Shown in pieces: positions 40,486-41,791 of a stretch of 41,791 nucleotides of DNA. The stretch comes from an uncultured Prevotella sp. (GTDB lineage: Bacteria > Bacteroidota > Bacteroidia > Bacteroidales > Bacteroidaceae): NCBI GenBank assembly GCA_900315035.1, contig OMXO01000017.1, positions 1 through 41,791 on the forward strand, given 5' to 3'. The notes beneath the pieces are model-generated. The model had not been told where the DNA came from, did not search any database, and was given only the letters and a program-made list of their open reading frames with translations. Both the position numbers and the translations under genes were made by a program. How positions within the stretch are numbered: position 1 is the first letter of the stretch; each line of letters begins with the position of its first letter.

Positions 40486-41628
40486 ATGAACAAAAACTAC
40501 TATTCAAAATGGATCTTCATGATCTGTTTCGTGGTCGGATTAGGCTCATGTGGCCCCGAAATGCCCAAATTGACAAACTCATCGTTCGAAACGATGACAG
40601 TGAAGAAATCAGACATTGAACTGCCTTACAAGTTCAGTGCCAGGATGAAAGGTCAGAACGACGTAACAGTGACACCACAGGTCAGCGGACAGCTGATGAA
40701 GATCTGCGTGACTGAAGGTCAGAAAGTGAAACAGGGACAGACGCTCTTCATCATCGACTCCCGCAATGCCCAATTGGAATTAGAGGCTGCACAGGCTAAT
40801 CTGCAGGCTGCTTTGGCTCAGGAGAATTCTGCCAAGTTGGAGTATGAGTCAAACAAGAACCTGTTTGAGAAGAAGATCGTGAGCACATACATGCTGAACA
40901 ACTCTGAGAACTCTTACAAGCAGGCTCAGGCTTCAGTGGCTCAGGCCAGAGCTGCAGTGAACCGTGCGAAGGTGAACCTCGGTTTCTGCACCATTACTGC
41001 TAACGTATCAGGTATCATCGGCGAGATTCCCGTACGTGTCGGTGACCAGGTGTCACCCATGACACAGCTCACCATCCTGAGTGGCAACACGACGATGTAT
41101 GCAGAGTTCTCAGTAACAGAGGCTATTGTCGAAGCCATGGTGAAAGAAGGCGTAAAAGCAACCGAGCTAGAGAAATTTATCGCTAATCTGCCCCCTGCCA
41201 CATTTGTGATGAAGAACGGTACGGAATATCCACAAAAGGGACGTGTCATCAGTCTGACTGGTGTGGTCAATACTGAAACAGGTTCGCTGACCTGCAAGGT
41301 GTCGTTCCCCAACCCCGAGGGCCATCTGTACTCGGGCATTCAGGGAACCATCGTCATGCCTTTTGCAGAAAAGTCGGTTATCATAGTTCCGCAGTATGCT
41401 GTGGTACGCCTACAGGACAAGGCTCAGGTCTATAAGGTGAAGGCCGACAGCACAGCAACAGCCGTCGAAGTGACGACAGAAGATACCGGCAACGGCAAAG
41501 ACTTTATCGTAACCAGCGGTCTGAACGAGGGTGACCAGATTGTGACTACTGGTGCCAATAATGTAACCGAGGGACAGAAGGTGCTGTTTTCTGAAGCAGA
41601 AAAAGAAGTAGAAGTGAAAGTTGAATAA
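40486..41628 (+). CDS. RND efflux periplasmic adaptor lipoprotein (HlyD/AcrA family)
   Basis: 380 residues. A lipobox (FVVGLGSCGPE) anchors it in the inner membrane. VTVTPQVSGQLMKICVTEGQ begins the biotinyl-lipoyl half, followed by an alpha-helical hairpin rich in Ala, Gln and Lys (about 95-160), then the second lipoyl half FCTITANVSGIIGEIPVRVG. The last part is a beta-barrel and a membrane-proximal domain. It links an inner-membrane RND pump to an outer-membrane channel. The pump gene follows 14 bp later. Confidence 0.93.
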   Translation: MNKNYYSKWIFMICFVVGLGSCGPEMPKLTNSSFETMTVKKSDIELPYKFSARMKGQNDVTVTPQVSGQLMKICVTEGQKVKQGQTLFIIDSRNAQLELEAAQANLQAALAQENSAKLEYESNKNLFEKKIVSTYMLNNSENSYKQAQASVAQARAAVNRAKVNLGFCTITANVSGIIGEIPVRVGDQVSPMTQLTILSGNTTMYAEFSVTEAIVEAMVKEGVKATELEKFIANLPPATFVMKNGTEYPQKGRVISLTGVVNTETGSLTCKVSFPNPEGHLYSGIQGTIVMPFAEKSVIIVPQYAVVRLQDKAQVYKVKADSTATAVEVTTEDTGNGKDFIVTSGLNEGDQIVTTGANNVTEGQKVLFSEAEKEVEVKVE

Positions 41629-41642
41629 TACGCTTCCGCCTT

Positions 41643-41791
41643 ATGAAGAACAATATATTTATCAATAAATACGTGATGGCGTGTGCCATCTCGATTGTGA
41701 TAGCGCTGGTGGGCTACATCTCGATGAGCACACTGCCAGTAGAGCAATATCCCGACATTGCACCGCCTACGGTCAATGTCAGCACCAGCTA
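41643..41791 (+). CDS. RND efflux pump inner-membrane protein (HAE1/AcrB family), 3' partial
   Basis: The first 49 residues are in the window. They include the N-terminal membrane helix (MACAISIVIALVGYISMSTL) and PVEQYPDIAPPTVNVSTS, the classic AcrB/MexB start (LPVAQYPxIAPPxVxVxAxY). Substrate range cannot be judged from this part. It is probably cotranscribed with the adaptor gene. Confidence 0.93.
   Translation, partial: MKNNIFINKYVMACAISIVIALVGYISMSTLPVEQYPDIAPPTVNVSTS

Overview
The window is a chromosomal segment of a Bacteroidales bacterium, most likely Prevotellaceae. The protein families point there: a fused DAHP synthase-chorismate mutase, a C10 (streptopain-type) protease with a short C-terminal tail motif, an imelysin/DUF1111 operon and BgaA-type GH2. 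So do the promoters, which fit the Bacteroidetes pattern (TTG about 20 bp before TAnnTTTG). All assignments are from reading the sequence; no database search was run.

Layout. 1-103: 3' end of an alanine dehydrogenase-like gene. 104-789: a noncoding island with two opposed arrays of an 11-bp repeat (core CGACAT) around two identical 18-bp palindromes, ending beside a tyrosine phosphatase remnant. 790-6241 (minus): a Phe/Tyr operon (pheA, aminotransferase, DAHP synthase-chorismate mutase, tyrA), followed by an EamA transporter and an MGMT-like protein. It is preceded by what looks like a complete transcription attenuator: promoter, 25-codon leader with eight Phe/Tyr codons in nine, antiterminator and terminator. 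6270-20307 (minus): a tightly packed run of about 16 genes resembling a Bacteroidetes aryl-polyene/flexirubin-type type II fatty acid/polyketide cluster. It has a ketosynthase, a Cys-less chain-length-factor-like partner, two ACPs, two hotdog dehydratase-like proteins, a thioesterase, acyltransferases, a glycosyltransferase-acyltransferase fusion, a LolA-like protein, an O-methyltransferase and two CrtI/retinol-saturase-like flavoenzymes. No ketoreductase, aryl-CoA ligase, ammonia lyase or MMPL exporter is present in the window.

20340-26245: a secreted C10 protease, a PAP2 phosphatase, an HD-domain hydrolase, two small outer-membrane barrel proteins (plus strand) and a TlpA-like thioredoxin. 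26392-29410: two overlapping sensor genes that both lack an ATPase domain. The second ends tail-to-tail against a fragment of a ResB/CcsA-type cytochrome c assembly gene, which suggests a deletion or misassembly junction near 28,855. 29441-36753 (minus): a porin, imelysin, DUF1111 cytochrome, second porin, cytochrome c lipoprotein and RidA/chorismatase-fold protein, probably for iron or redox functions at the envelope. Divergent from it at 36954 is a hemerythrin-LuxR regulator. 38019-40349: a secreted GH2 beta-galactosidase-like enzyme. 40486 to the end: an RND efflux adaptor and the start of its pump.

Strongest points for follow-up: the Phe/Tyr attenuator, the phased repeat/palindrome island, the polyene-like cluster with missing starter genes, the hemerythrin-LuxR regulator beside the imelysin operon, and the broken-gene junction near 28.85 kb.
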